From positions 62,001-126,000 of the forward strand of contig NZ_JAJAVF010000002.1 in NCBI RefSeq assembly GCF_020531845.1: 64,000 nucleotides of DNA. The letters run 5' to 3'. The stretch comes from Methylobacillus methanolivorans. Lineage in GTDB: Bacteria > Pseudomonadota > Gammaproteobacteria > Burkholderiales > Methylophilaceae. Within the stretch, counting starts at the first letter, position 1. Every line of letters begins with the position of its first letter. The notes under the pieces were generated by a model. It was given only the letters and a program-made list of their open reading frames with translations. It was not told where the DNA came from and searched no databases. Positions 7,959 through 17,009 of the stretch are shown one piece after another. A program made the translations under genes and the position numbers.

Positions 7959-8636
7959 ATGCTTCCTATAAGGCTTGATCCCAATATCTGGAGCAGAGTT
8001 GCTCCATTCGCACTGTACATGCTGTTTATGGCGACAGTGGATATTGTTACGCCATATCTCCCATCTGGTCTCGATATACGTTGGCTTTATGGTGTCAAGG
8101 TTGGCTTGGTTGCCTTATTGCTTTGGTCTTTGCGTAGCTATTATATTGAGCTCTCTGGCATCGCTACATTGCGGTGGAGTGAGTGGTTGAGCGCAAGCCT
8201 GATTGGTGTGCTAGTATTTGTCGTCTGGATCAGCTTGGATGCGCCATGGATGCTGCTTGGCGACCAATCTGAAGGCTTTAATCCAGGTAATGGGCAATAT
8301 GCCTGTCTGCTAATGGCGACAAGATTAATAGGGGCCGCACTAGTGGTGCCTCTCATGGAAGAATTGTTTTGGCGTTCCTTCTTGATGCGCTGGATTCACA
8401 ATCAAAACTTCCTCAATGTCGCACCACAGCAGCTAGGATTGGTTGCCCTGCTTGTATCATCTGCATTATTTGCAATAGAACATACGGAATGGTTAGCTGG
8501 TTTGCTGGCTGGTCTGGCATATGGTTTGCTTTATATCCGTAGCGGAAAAATATGGATGCCGATCATCGCTCATGCGGTGACCAACGGCATATTGGGAGTT
8601 TGGGTCATTCACACTGGTAATTGGCATTACTGGTAA
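7959..8636 (+). CDS. CPBP/CAAX-type intramembrane protease of exosortase systems
   Basis: Multi-pass membrane protein of 225 residues from ATG 7959; GTG 7902 is an alternative start and neither has a strong ribosome site. The first membrane segment (WSRVAPFALYMLFMATVDIV) follows a short N-terminus, as in the family of CAAX-protease-related proteins encoded beside exosortases. Catalytic signatures are EELFWR (Glu-Glu-x3-Arg), the His of FAIEHTEW and the HAVTN motif. Known members are intramembrane glutamate-type proteases; the role in EPS/exosortase loci is unproven and may be secondary processing of sorted proteins. First gene of the EPS locus. Confidence 0.8.
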   Translation: MLPIRLDPNIWSRVAPFALYMLFMATVDIVTPYLPSGLDIRWLYGVKVGLVALLLWSLRSYYIELSGIATLRWSEWLSASLIGVLVFVVWISLDAPWMLLGDQSEGFNPGNGQYACLLMATRLIGAALVVPLMEELFWRSFLMRWIHNQNFLNVAPQQLGLVALLVSSALFAIEHTEWLAGLLAGLAYGLLYIRSGKIWMPIIAHAVTNGILGVWVIHTGNWHYW

Positions 8637-8655
8637 TAATTGGGGAAACACTTCT

Positions 8656-9885
8656 TTGCGGTTATCTCAATCGATAAATCTAAAAAAAGCAGCCTTAGTT
8701 GCATCTCTGGGCATTGAATTCTTCGGCGTAACTTCTCATGCACATGCCCTGGAAGGGGATGTGATTCGGCCTTATGCCAGTGCGACTTATCTATATGATG
8801 ACAATATGCGACGGTTTGCTAACAAAGAGCAAGCGTTGCTGAGTACCGGCAGTGAGAAGATGGCCGACACGATGCTGATGACTGAGGTCGGCATCATTCT
8901 GGATAAAACAATCAGTCAGCAGGTCTTTTTCTTTGATCTGGGGGTCAATCGTTCAAAGTTTGATAGAAACTCTGTCTTGGATAACGATGGTAGGGAGATC
9001 ACTGGGCGGTGGAACTGGCATCTCGGCAATTTTTGGCAAGGCAATATTCAGGCATACCACAAAAAAGCATTGGTACCTTTCGCGGACTTTCGCGCGGTGG
9101 GTGGGATCGGATTGAATATCCGAACGGAAGACAGAAGGTCGGCGGATGCGATTTGGAAATTTCACCCCAGGTGGCAGACTCGGGTAGCGTTTGTGAATTA
9201 TGAAGTGGAATATAGTGCGGATGCTCAAAAAGCTGCCAACCTGAATGAAAACTCTCAAGAGCTTGAGCTTGACTATATTGCACCTAGCACCAGTAAGGTG
9301 GGGGTGGTGTATCGACATGCGCGCGGAGATAGGCCTGTAGATCAGATTTTCTTTGGTATTCCTATTAATAATAATTATAGCCAGAATGAGTTGAAGCTTA
9401 ATGTTGACTGGAGTACATCAGCAAAGTCGAAATTGCAGTTCTTGGGTGGTTTGGTTGAGCGAAAGCACGATGAAATACCTTCTCGTGATTTCAGGAAATT
9501 CAATGCTAGAACTAACTTCAATTGGGCGCCTACTGGTAAGACAAGCTTAAATCTTACTGCTTGGCGAGAAAATAATGCACAGGCTTTTGTGACGACCAGT
9601 TATACCCTGAATAAAGGGACATCTCTGTCAGCGAGCCTGTATGCCACGAGCAAGGTAACGTTGCAGGGCAGTATCCGTTATGAAAAGCGAGATTTCGAGG
9701 GGGATGATGTTTTTGGGCCACAACGTTCTGACAAGGATAAAACATTTGCTTTAGGGCTTGTGTATAAGCCAACTTTGTCTCTGGTGCTCAATGCGGCGGT
9801 TGTGCACAGTACGCGAGAGTCAACTTCTCAGATGTTTGAATATGATTCGAATAGTCTGTCCTTGACCGGTCAATACGAGTTTTGA
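8656..9885 (+). CDS. epsL: EPS outer-membrane beta-barrel protein EpsL (XrtB-associated)
   Basis: The start is a TTG (8656) about 10 bases after GGGGAAA; no ATG fits the signal peptide (LKKAALVASLGIEFFGVTSHAHA). The 409-residue mature protein is rich in alternating aromatic strands and ends with a Phe (SLTGQYEF), as outer-membrane barrels do. It matches the EpsL group of polysaccharide-associated outer-membrane proteins in XrtB/PEP-CTERM loci. The probable role is passage or anchoring of the polysaccharide at the outer membrane together with EpsE. It lies between the CAAX-type protease and the initiating transferase in the same orientation with short gaps. Confidence 0.75.
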   Translation: MRLSQSINLKKAALVASLGIEFFGVTSHAHALEGDVIRPYASATYLYDDNMRRFANKEQALLSTGSEKMADTMLMTEVGIILDKTISQQVFFFDLGVNRSKFDRNSVLDNDGREITGRWNWHLGNFWQGNIQAYHKKALVPFADFRAVGGIGLNIRTEDRRSADAIWKFHPRWQTRVAFVNYEVEYSADAQKAANLNENSQELELDYIAPSTSKVGVVYRHARGDRPVDQIFFGIPINNNYSQNELKLNVDWSTSAKSKLQFLGGLVERKHDEIPSRDFRKFNARTNFNWAPTGKTSLNLTAWRENNAQAFVTTSYTLNKGTSLSASLYATSKVTLQGSIRYEKRDFEGDDVFGPQRSDKDKTFALGLVYKPTLSLVLNAAVVHSTRESTSQMFEYDSNSLSLTGQYEF

Positions 9886-9895
9886 TGGTGCCTAA

Positions 9896-11281
9896 ATGAC
9901 CGTTAACGATATCCCCCTAGTTGCCTTTTTCAAGCAACTCCTAGATCCCCTGATTATTCTGGGGTCGCTATATGGCTTCACATTGATGTATGGCGAGCCT
10001 TTCAATGGCTATTATCTGATTCTGGCCTTATTGGCCTATTTTGTTTCCTCCAATGTTTACGAGCGCCTGGATCTCTATCGAACCTGGCGTAGCGGCAAGG
10101 TACTGAGCTATATCAGGGATATCCTCTTTGGCTGGGCCATTGTTGTCGCGGTGCTGGTGTTCATTGGCTATGCCGCTGATCTATCCAGCCAGTATATGGA
10201 CGAAATGATCTATGCCTGGTTTGCTACTGTGCCCATTCTGTTCATCATTGCTCATCTGACCATTCGCAAGATAGCCTCTGATCTGCACAAGAATGGGGAA
10301 GTGCGCTCTGTCGTGATTGTGGGGGCTAATGATATAGGTGTCCGCTTAGTGAACCGCATCAACGATGATCCTTACCTTTTCATGGAAGTCAAAGGCTTGT
10401 TTGATGACCGTGAAGTGGCACGCCATCCCAAAGGGATGCGCAATGTTCCGCTATTGGGCTCTATGGGGGAAATCGCACCTTATGTACGTGCCAACAACAC
10501 GCAAATTATTTTCATCAGCCTGCCGATGTCTGCCCAGCCTCGCATCAGGCAACTATTCGAAGAGTTGCAAGACACAACAGCCTCTATCTATTTCGTCCCC
10601 GATATTTACATTTTTGATCTGGTGCAGGCCCGCTTTGACGATGTCGCCGGTGTGCCGGTGGTGGCTATCCTCGAAACGCCTTTCACCGGTTTTAATAGTT
10701 TAATCAAACGGACTAGTGACATTATTCTTGCCTCGCTTATCCTACTCATGCTGTCTCCTGTCATGCTCGTGATAGCCTTGGCAGTCAAGCTGACATCCAA
10801 AGGGCCTGTCATATTCAAGCAACGTCGATATGGGCTTAATGGCGAAGAGATTCTGGTTTACAAGTTCCGCTCCATGACCGTAATGGAAGATGGTGCCAAG
10901 GTGGTGCAGGCGCAAAAGCGCGATCAGCGCTTGACCAAGATAGGGGGCTTCCTGCGCAAAAACTCGCTGGATGAGCTGCCTCAGTTTTTAAATGTCTTGC
11001 AAGGGCAAATGAGTATTGTCGGGCCAAGGCCACATGCTATTGCCCACAATGAGCAATATCGCAAGCTGATTCGAGGCTACATGCTGCGGCACAAGGTCAA
11101 GCCAGGCATCACCGGCTGGGCCCAGGTCAATGGCTTGCGGGGGGAAACAGACACCCTGGACAAGATGGAAGCACGGATCGAATACGATCTGGATTATTTG
11201 CGCCACTGGTCACTGGCATTTGATTTGTGGATCGTCGTCAGGACAGTGTTGGTGGTGTTTAAAAAGGATAATGCCTATTAA
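9896..11281 (+). CDS. Undecaprenyl-phosphate glucose phosphotransferase (initiating EPS transferase)
   Basis: 461 residues. The N-terminal half has four to five membrane segments and a Rossmann-like CoA-binding-type domain (VVIVGANDIGVRLVNRI). The C-terminal half is the bacterial sugar transferase domain: a membrane hairpin (ASLILLMLSPVMLVIALAV), then GPVIFKQRRYG, YKFRSM, LRKNSLDELPQ, MSIVGPRPHA, KPGITGWAQV and the terminal LWIVVRT. It transfers a sugar-1-phosphate (usually glucose or galactose) from UDP-sugar to undecaprenyl phosphate, the first step of EPS repeat-unit assembly at the inner membrane. The name used in the Methylobacillus methanolan cluster is uncertain here, so no symbol is given. 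Confidence 0.92.
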   Translation: MTVNDIPLVAFFKQLLDPLIILGSLYGFTLMYGEPFNGYYLILALLAYFVSSNVYERLDLYRTWRSGKVLSYIRDILFGWAIVVAVLVFIGYAADLSSQYMDEMIYAWFATVPILFIIAHLTIRKIASDLHKNGEVRSVVIVGANDIGVRLVNRINDDPYLFMEVKGLFDDREVARHPKGMRNVPLLGSMGEIAPYVRANNTQIIFISLPMSAQPRIRQLFEELQDTTASIYFVPDIYIFDLVQARFDDVAGVPVVAILETPFTGFNSLIKRTSDIILASLILLMLSPVMLVIALAVKLTSKGPVIFKQRRYGLNGEEILVYKFRSMTVMEDGAKVVQAQKRDQRLTKIGGFLRKNSLDELPQFLNVLQGQMSIVGPRPHAIAHNEQYRKLIRGYMLRHKVKPGITGWAQVNGLRGETDTLDKMEARIEYDLDYLRHWSLAFDLWIVVRTVLVVFKKDNAY

Positions 11282-11346
11282 TGGCGCAGTGTGATTTTGC
11301 AGAATTTTGAGGAGATTTAAAGTTGAATACCCAATATGGAGTTGCA

Positions 11347-12282
11347 ATGAAACAATGGTCTAAGCTCACAAGCTGTGCATTGATCGCTTTGGCAATAGGC
11401 GCAGGTTTATCTGGTTGTGGCGACAAGTCGCACGACAGCAAGGCCAGCCAGTCATTGGTGAGCGTCAATGGCAAGGAGATCACCGTTCACCAGCTCAATG
11501 AAGAGCTGGCACGTGCAAACGTACAGCCAGCCCAGAAAGATCAAGCCTCCAAGCAAATTCTCAATGCCCTGGTCGATCGCCAATTGCTGGAGCAAGCCGC
11601 CCTCAAGGCCAAGGTAGATCGTGACCCCAACGTGATGCAAGCCATCGAACGTGCAAAATCACAAATTATTGCCCAAGCTTATTTGCAAGGTAAGGTTGCC
11701 AATATTAGTAAACCAGAAACAGCAGAAATCGAGAACTTCTATAAGCAAAACCCAGCACTATTTGCAGAGCGCAAGCTGGTTGAGATGGAGCAGTTGTTGG
11801 TTGATTCACGCCATATTAATGATGAGTTCAAGTCTTCACTTAGCAATTTCAAAACCTTGCAAGAAGTGGCGACATGGTTGGATTCCAAAGGTATTCAGTA
11901 TGACCGTGGTGAAGTTGCGCGTAGTGTGGCGGAGTTGCCACCGCAAATTTCTGAGCGTTTAAAAGATGCAAGGAAAGGTCAGTTATTTGTGATCGGTATG
12001 GGGCCAAGAACCATGCTCGTTTTAATGGATAGTGTGAGAGAAAGCCCAGTATCATTAACGGACGCTATTCCGCAAATTGAACAAACGTTACTCAACAAGA
12101 AACGCAAAGATGTTGGTGATGCCGAGCTTGCGAAACTTAGGAGCGAGGCAAAGATTGAGTATTTTGATAAAAATATGATGAGTGTTGAGGCAAGTAAGCC
12201 TCATGTGGGTGAGGGGGTAGAAAAAGGCAACGCAGCGACTGCTAGTGATGACATTGCTCGTGGTGTGAGTGGCCTTAAATAA
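11347..12282 (+). CDS. epsD: EpsD-family peptidyl-prolyl cis-trans isomerase lipoprotein
   Basis: ATG 11347 (MKQWSKLTSC) with GGAG five bases upstream is preferred over the in-frame TTG 11323, which also has a good GAGGAG site. The signal ends in lipobox LSGC, so this is a lipoprotein. The SurA-N-like part has VNGKEITVHQLNEELARANV and LNALVDRQLLEQAA; the parvulin-like part follows (ERKLVEMEQLLV). It is shorter and more divergent than SurA, as typical of the EpsD family found beside exosortase genes. Probable periplasmic chaperone for EPS export or PEP-CTERM proteins. The C-terminus is low complexity. Confidence 0.82.
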   Translation: MKQWSKLTSCALIALAIGAGLSGCGDKSHDSKASQSLVSVNGKEITVHQLNEELARANVQPAQKDQASKQILNALVDRQLLEQAALKAKVDRDPNVMQAIERAKSQIIAQAYLQGKVANISKPETAEIENFYKQNPALFAERKLVEMEQLLVDSRHINDEFKSSLSNFKTLQEVATWLDSKGIQYDRGEVARSVAELPPQISERLKDARKGQLFVIGMGPRTMLVLMDSVRESPVSLTDAIPQIEQTLLNKKRKDVGDAELAKLRSEAKIEYFDKNMMSVEASKPHVGEGVEKGNAATASDDIARGVSGLK

Positions 12283-12312
12283 TTTTAACTAACTCATTGA
12301 AATTGGATAGCT

Positions 12313-13107
12313 ATGAATAAGTTCATTAAAGTTTTACTGGTAGTTCAGTTCCTATTCTTGTCTTGTATTGCAAGTGCGGCGAAAAATGATACTGTGCTCG
12401 GCCCCGGCGATATTTTGAAAATATCGGTCTTTGAGCAGCCAGATCTTGCTCTGGAAGTGCGCGTCAGTGAGTCAGGAACCATTACTTATCCTTTGATTGG
12501 AGAGGTTTCTGTTGGCGGTGAGACGCCCGCGGTGGCAGAGAGGAAAATTGCTAGCATGCTGGAGGCTGGCGGTTTCCTGAGAAATCCTCATGTCAGCATT
12601 ATTGTTTCCCAATTGCAGAGCTTGCAGGTATCCGTGCTGGGACAGGTACTTCGCCCAGGTAGATATCCGCTGGAAGGTCAGCGCACTCTTGCAGATGTTC
12701 TTGCTCTGGCCAGTGGGGTTAGCCCCGAAGGTGGCGATCTTATTACCCTGATACGTACAGTGGATGGGAAAACAACTCGCGAAGTCATAGATCTAGCAGA
12801 AATGATGCGTAGTGGAGACATTACTCACAATATGAATATTGTGGGTGGTGATATCGTCTATGTGGATCGTGCACAAAAATTTTATATCTATGGTGAAGTC
12901 CAAAGGCCTAGTCAATATCGACTTGAACACAATATGACCGTGATTCAGGCACTTGCGGTTGGAGGTGGTCTGACACTTCGAGGTACTGAGCGCGGTGTGA
13001 AAATTAAACGTCTTGATAAAGATGGCGTGACACATGTGCTGAAGGTTAAGCATGATGATCTAGTTCAACCCAATGATGTGATTTACGTGCAAGAAAGTCT
13101 GTTCTAA
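12313..13107 (+). CDS. epsE: Polysaccharide export outer-membrane protein EpsE (Wza-like)
   Basis: 264 residues with a signal peptide (FLFLSCIASAAK), then the poly_export domain (LGPGDILKISVFEQPDL, GTITYPLIGEVSVGGETPAVAERKIA) and two SLBB domains (VSVLGQVLRPGRYPL, IYGEVQRPSQYRLE). These proteins form the periplasm-spanning multimer through which capsule or EPS leaves the cell. No lipobox is obvious at the signal end. It precedes the EpsF/EpsG co-polymerase pair, as in other EPS loci. Confidence 0.92.
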   Translation: MNKFIKVLLVVQFLFLSCIASAAKNDTVLGPGDILKISVFEQPDLALEVRVSESGTITYPLIGEVSVGGETPAVAERKIASMLEAGGFLRNPHVSIIVSQLQSLQVSVLGQVLRPGRYPLEGQRTLADVLALASGVSPEGGDLITLIRTVDGKTTREVIDLAEMMRSGDITHNMNIVGGDIVYVDRAQKFYIYGEVQRPSQYRLEHNMTVIQALAVGGGLTLRGTERGVKIKRLDKDGVTHVLKVKHDDLVQPNDVIYVQESLF

Positions 13108-13138
13108 GACATAAATCGAAAGTCAAAGGCAATAAATT

Positions 13139-14539
13139 ATGAATTTATCTCAGATACTCTTGATCCTTAAGGCACGATATAAAATTGTGCTGCTGACATT
13201 GATTGTCACAGTTGTGGTGACAACGTTGGTTAGTATTCTGCTACCTAAGAATTACACTGCAAGTACGACGGTGATCGTGAATTACAAGGGTGTAGATCCA
13301 GTGACGGGTGTTGCACTGCCTGCACAGTTAATGCCAGGTTATATGGCCACTCAGGTTGATATTATTTCAAGTAAAAATGTAGCCTTGAAAGTCATTAAAA
13401 CCCTTGGTCTTGCAGAGAGTGAAGGTGTTAAGCAGAGTTTTCAAAGTGCGACAGAAGGTCAAGGCAATATTCAGGACTGGTTGTCAGAGCTGCTGCTAAA
13501 AAATCTAGATGTTAGCCCATCTAAAACTAGCAGTATTATTGATATAGCTTTCAAAGGCTCCAATCCTCAGTTTGCCGCTGCAATATCCAATGCATTTGCT
13601 GAAGCGTACATTAATACCAATATTCAACTTAAAGTAGAGCCTTCACAAAAAGCTGCCAAATACTTCACTGCGCAAGTGAAAGATTTGCGTGATGATTTGG
13701 AAAAGGCTCAAGAGCGCTTGTCAAAATATCAGCAAGAAAAAGGTATTATCAGTGTTGATGAGCGTTTGGATGTTGAGCGTGCTCGACTGAATGATCTTTC
13801 ATCTCAATTAGTACTTGCTCAAGCACAAAGCATGGAAGCACAATCTAGGCAGCGAAATGCGGCTGGTAGTGGTGCTTATGACTCACCAGATATTGCTTCT
13901 AATCCGTTGATTCAGGGGTTGAAAACAGAAATTGCGCGTGCTGAATCTAGATTTGCTGATATCTCTCAAAAATATGAACGTAACCACCCAATGTATCAAG
14001 GCTCCAAGGCTGAGATTGAGAATTTGAAGGGAGAGTTAAATCGTCAAATTCAAGTGGTGTCAAGCAGTGTTGCCACTAACTCTAAAATTCTGAAACAGCG
14101 CGAAAATGAAATTCGTGCTGCATTAGAGTCTCAGCGTGCAAAAGTGCTTGAGTTAAATCGTGATAGAGATGCTTTGGCTGTGCTCACAAGGGAAATTGAA
14201 AATGCTCAGCATGCATATGATGTGACGACTCAACGCTTTACACAAAGTAATATTGAAGGTCAGTCAAACCAATCTGACGTTGCGATTCTGAACCCGGCTA
14301 CTGCACCTTCACAGCCATCTAGCCCCAAAATCATGCTAAATATCATCTTATCGATATTTGTTGGGTTATTACTGGGTGTGGGCTTCGGTGTCTTAGCGGA
14401 AATGCTGGATCGTAAAGTGCGATCTTCAGAAGATATAGTTGATCTATTGGAGGTTCCTCTCTTGGGCGTATTGCCAAAAGATAGAAGCAGAAAGCTCTTG
14501 GGAATTAAAAAGGTCAATCCACTTAGAATTGCGAATTGA
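13139..14539 (+). CDS. epsF: Chain-length determinant protein EpsF (Wzz/PCP-2a type)
   Basis: 466 residues. The Wzz domain begins with a membrane segment (IVLLTLIVTVVVTTLVSILL) and SKNYTAS-like strand. A long periplasmic coiled coil (roughly residues 175-380, with QERLSKYQQEKGI) leads to the second membrane helix (IMLNIILSIFVGLLLGVGFGVL) preceded by the Pro-rich NPATAPSQPSSPK, and a short cytoplasmic tail. It sets polymer length together with EpsG, whose start codon lies a few bases after its stop. Confidence 0.92.
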   Translation: MNLSQILLILKARYKIVLLTLIVTVVVTTLVSILLPKNYTASTTVIVNYKGVDPVTGVALPAQLMPGYMATQVDIISSKNVALKVIKTLGLAESEGVKQSFQSATEGQGNIQDWLSELLLKNLDVSPSKTSSIIDIAFKGSNPQFAAAISNAFAEAYINTNIQLKVEPSQKAAKYFTAQVKDLRDDLEKAQERLSKYQQEKGIISVDERLDVERARLNDLSSQLVLAQAQSMEAQSRQRNAAGSGAYDSPDIASNPLIQGLKTEIARAESRFADISQKYERNHPMYQGSKAEIENLKGELNRQIQVVSSSVATNSKILKQRENEIRAALESQRAKVLELNRDRDALAVLTREIENAQHAYDVTTQRFTQSNIEGQSNQSDVAILNPATAPSQPSSPKIMLNIILSIFVGLLLGVGFGVLAEMLDRKVRSSEDIVDLLEVPLLGVLPKDRSRKLLGIKKVNPLRIAN

Positions 14540-14547
14540 GAATATTG

Positions 14548-15432
14548 ATGACTAGCGAAAATCCATTAAACGTTTCCACTCAGGATTCTGCAATTAGCCC
14601 ATTTTCTGAATTTAATATAGGTAGCTTGTTACTCAGAATGGGTAAAATTACCCCAGCTGATGCCGAACGAGTCATGCGTTTGCATAAAGAGCAAGGTGTT
14701 AGGTTTGGTGAAGCGGCTCGCAGTTTAGGCTTAATTACCGAAAGGGATATACAGGAAGTTCTTGCTCGACAGTTTGATTATCCTTATTTGAATCCAGCGG
14801 AAGATGGTATTTCTTCGAGCTTGATCTCTGCATATCAACCTTTCAGTGCTAAGGCAGAGTCTTTCAGGGCATTACGTAGTCAGCTAATTTTTAATTGGTT
14901 TGCCAAAAATCGTAAAGCTTTGGCTATTACTGGGGTTGATGCTGGTGTTGGAGCTAGCTACCTTGTGGCTAATCTAGCGGTTGTATTTTCGCAGTTGGGC
15001 GAGAGTACCTTATTAATCGATGCAAATCTTCGGCATCCTAGTCAGCATGATTTGTTTGGTATCAAAGATAATCGCGGTCTTTCTGATGTTCTTGCGGGTA
15101 GAGCTGGCGTTGATGTAGTACGTAAAATTTCAGCTTTTGAAAATCTGTCAGTATTGCCTGCAGGTACCCTACCGCCTAACCCATTGGAATTGGTAAGTAA
15201 GGCGAACTTCAGAACTCTGCTCAGTCAGCTTGCTGAGACCTACGACATCATTCTGGTTGACACTCCGGCATTTTCGGACAGCACAGATGCGCAAGCCATT
15301 GCTTCAGCCGTTGGCGGTGCTGCTATGGTCGTACGTAAAAATGTGACCAGAGTGAATGCAACTGCTGTTGCCATTGACCAACTGCAAAAAAATGGTACCC
15401 CGATTGTTGGGACTGTACTTTCGGAATTCTAG
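14548..15432 (+). CDS. epsG: EpsG-type chain-length ATPase (BY-kinase-like, degenerate P-loop)
   Basis: ATG 14548 (MTSENPLNV) starts nine bases after the epsF stop; TTG 14536 overlaps that stop and is less likely. The N-terminal 85 residues form a MshEN-type helical domain (LLLRMGKITPADAERVMRLH, FDYPYLNP). The ParA/MinD-like ATPase domain follows. The P-loop reads GVDAGVGAS, with Ala136 where Lys (or Arg) is expected; the Walker A' reads LLIDANLR instead of DAD/DADxR; the Walker B DIILVDTPA is intact. No C-terminal tyrosine cluster is present. The family is regarded as the kinase partner of EpsF; these changes suggest weak or absent catalysis and a structural or ATP-sensing role. Confidence 0.85.
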   Translation: MTSENPLNVSTQDSAISPFSEFNIGSLLLRMGKITPADAERVMRLHKEQGVRFGEAARSLGLITERDIQEVLARQFDYPYLNPAEDGISSSLISAYQPFSAKAESFRALRSQLIFNWFAKNRKALAITGVDAGVGASYLVANLAVVFSQLGESTLLIDANLRHPSQHDLFGIKDNRGLSDVLAGRAGVDVVRKISAFENLSVLPAGTLPPNPLELVSKANFRTLLSQLAETYDIILVDTPAFSDSTDAQAIASAVGGAAMVVRKNVTRVNATAVAIDQLQKNGTPIVGTVLSEF

Positions 15433-15441
15433 CTTCGGTCA

Positions 15442-16320
15442 ATGCAAATGAGAAAAAGCTCTCTAGCGGTATGTGTTTTGGTAATACTGGGTTTGTTAGC
15501 CTTGTATCTGCCTACGTATTCCAATCTTGCCAGTAAGCTTTGGAGTACTGATGAGCAGGCCCATGGCCCCATTATTATTATGGTGGTTGCGTACTTGATT
15601 TGGTTGCGTCGTGATTTTTTCAAAGACCCATGGAAAAACGTTAAGCGCCAGCCGCTGTTGGGCTTTCTCTTCATTATTCCCGGTTTGTTCTTCTATGTTT
15701 TAGGGCGTTCCCAGGATATCTGGCTGTTTGATGTGGGTTCGCAAATTCCTGTGCTATTGGGTTTGTTACTACTACTTTATGGCACTCGTGGCGCTAAAAC
15801 CTTTTGGTTTCCGCTATTTTTCTTATTCTTCATGATTCCGCTTCCAGGCGCGATTATTGATGCTGTCACCATGCCAATGAAGATCTCCGTATCTTACGTT
15901 GCGGAATACATCTTGTATGGTATCGGCTACCCTATAGCGCGTAGTGGCGTAATACTACAAATTGGTCAGTATCAGCTATTAGTTGCGGATGCTTGTGCTG
16001 GGTTGCATACCCTGATGTCATTAGAAGCACTTGGGCTTTTGTATTTGAATATTGTGCGTAGTGACTCTGTATTCCGAAACGTTACCCTGGCCATTTTGAT
16101 TGTGCCTATATCATTTACCGCTAATGTCATTAGGGTCATGACATTAACATTAATCACATATTACTTTGGGGATGCTGCAGGTCAGGGTTTCATGCATGGT
16201 TTTGCCGGTATGTTACTGTTTGTCGTAGCGTTGATCTTGATCTTGTGGGTTGATACCTTCCTGAGTTTTCTTGAGCGTAAATGGCGCACACCTAAAAGCC
16301 AGTCGGGTATTGCCAAATGA
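15442..16320 (+). CDS. xrtB: Exosortase B (EpsH/XrtB), membrane transpeptidase-like protease
   Basis: 292 residues, about eight membrane helices. The exosortase catalytic triad is visible: C185 in ADACAGLH, R231 in ANVIRVM and H252 in FMHGFAG. The short loop EQAHGP near residue 40 is also conserved. Exosortases cleave PEP-CTERM C-terminal signals at the outer face of the inner membrane, and four candidate substrates lie in this window. Context (epsDEFG before, epsI after) fits the B subtype. ATG 15442 or the in-frame ATG 15448 may be used; no clear ribosome site is seen. The stop overlaps the epsI start. Confidence 0.95.
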   Translation: MQMRKSSLAVCVLVILGLLALYLPTYSNLASKLWSTDEQAHGPIIIMVVAYLIWLRRDFFKDPWKNVKRQPLLGFLFIIPGLFFYVLGRSQDIWLFDVGSQIPVLLGLLLLLYGTRGAKTFWFPLFFLFFMIPLPGAIIDAVTMPMKISVSYVAEYILYGIGYPIARSGVILQIGQYQLLVADACAGLHTLMSLEALGLLYLNIVRSDSVFRNVTLAILIVPISFTANVIRVMTLTLITYYFGDAAGQGFMHGFAGMLLFVVALILILWVDTFLSFLERKWRTPKSQSGIAK

Positions 16321-17009
16321 ATAAATTAATCATCCAAGTTGTTATTGTTTTTATTGCTATGGTGAGCGCATCTATAGCTTCAACAATATTACGTCCTACA
16401 CATAAGATAGCTAAAGACGGTAATCCAGTTGTTTTGGAAACTTTGATACCCAAGCAATTTGCAGACTGGCATGAGATTGAACTTGGTGGGGCTAACATTG
16501 TTAATCCTCAGCAAAAAGAAGAAATTGAGCGAATTTACTCCCAGACGCTTTCACGCACTTACATGAATGACAAGGGCGAATACGTCATGTTGTCCATAGC
16601 ATATGGTGAAGATCAGAGCGATGCCAATCAGCTACACCTGCCTGATGTTTGTTACCCCGCGCAAGGGTTTCAAGTGAAAAGCTCAAGCAAAGATGCTATT
16701 GCTACCGAGTTTGGATCTATACCGGTCAAGAGATTGTTTACAGTTTTAGGTACCAGGTCGGAGCCGCTGACTTACTGGACTACCGTGGGTGACAAGGTGG
16801 CTATCGGTGGTAAAGCGGTTAAACTTGAGCAACTCAAATATGGCTTTGATGGCAAAATTCCTGATGGCATGATTTTCCGTGTGTCGACGATTACGCCAGA
16901 TCAGCAATACGGTTTTGATGTCCAGCAGCGCTTTATTCAGGACATTGTCGCCGCCCTCAATCCTCAAGATAGGCGAAAAGTAGCTGGTTTGCATGCCGGG
17001 ACTGAGTAG
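16317..17009 (+). CDS. epsI: Exosortase-associated protein EpsI
   Basis: 230 residues. It has one N-terminal membrane anchor (VVIVFIAMVSASIASTIL), then a periplasmic domain with the family signature HLPDVCYPAQGF and further on YWTTVGDKVA. EpsI domains either stand alone, as here, or are fused to exosortase. The biochemical role is unknown. It overlaps xrtB by four bases (ATGA), so the two are translationally coupled. Confidence 0.92.
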   Translation: MNKLIIQVVIVFIAMVSASIASTILRPTHKIAKDGNPVVLETLIPKQFADWHEIELGGANIVNPQQKEEIERIYSQTLSRTYMNDKGEYVMLSIAYGEDQSDANQLHLPDVCYPAQGFQVKSSSKDAIATEFGSIPVKRLFTVLGTRSEPLTYWTTVGDKVAIGGKAVKLEQLKYGFDGKIPDGMIFRVSTITPDQQYGFDVQQRFIQDIVAALNPQDRRKVAGLHAGTE

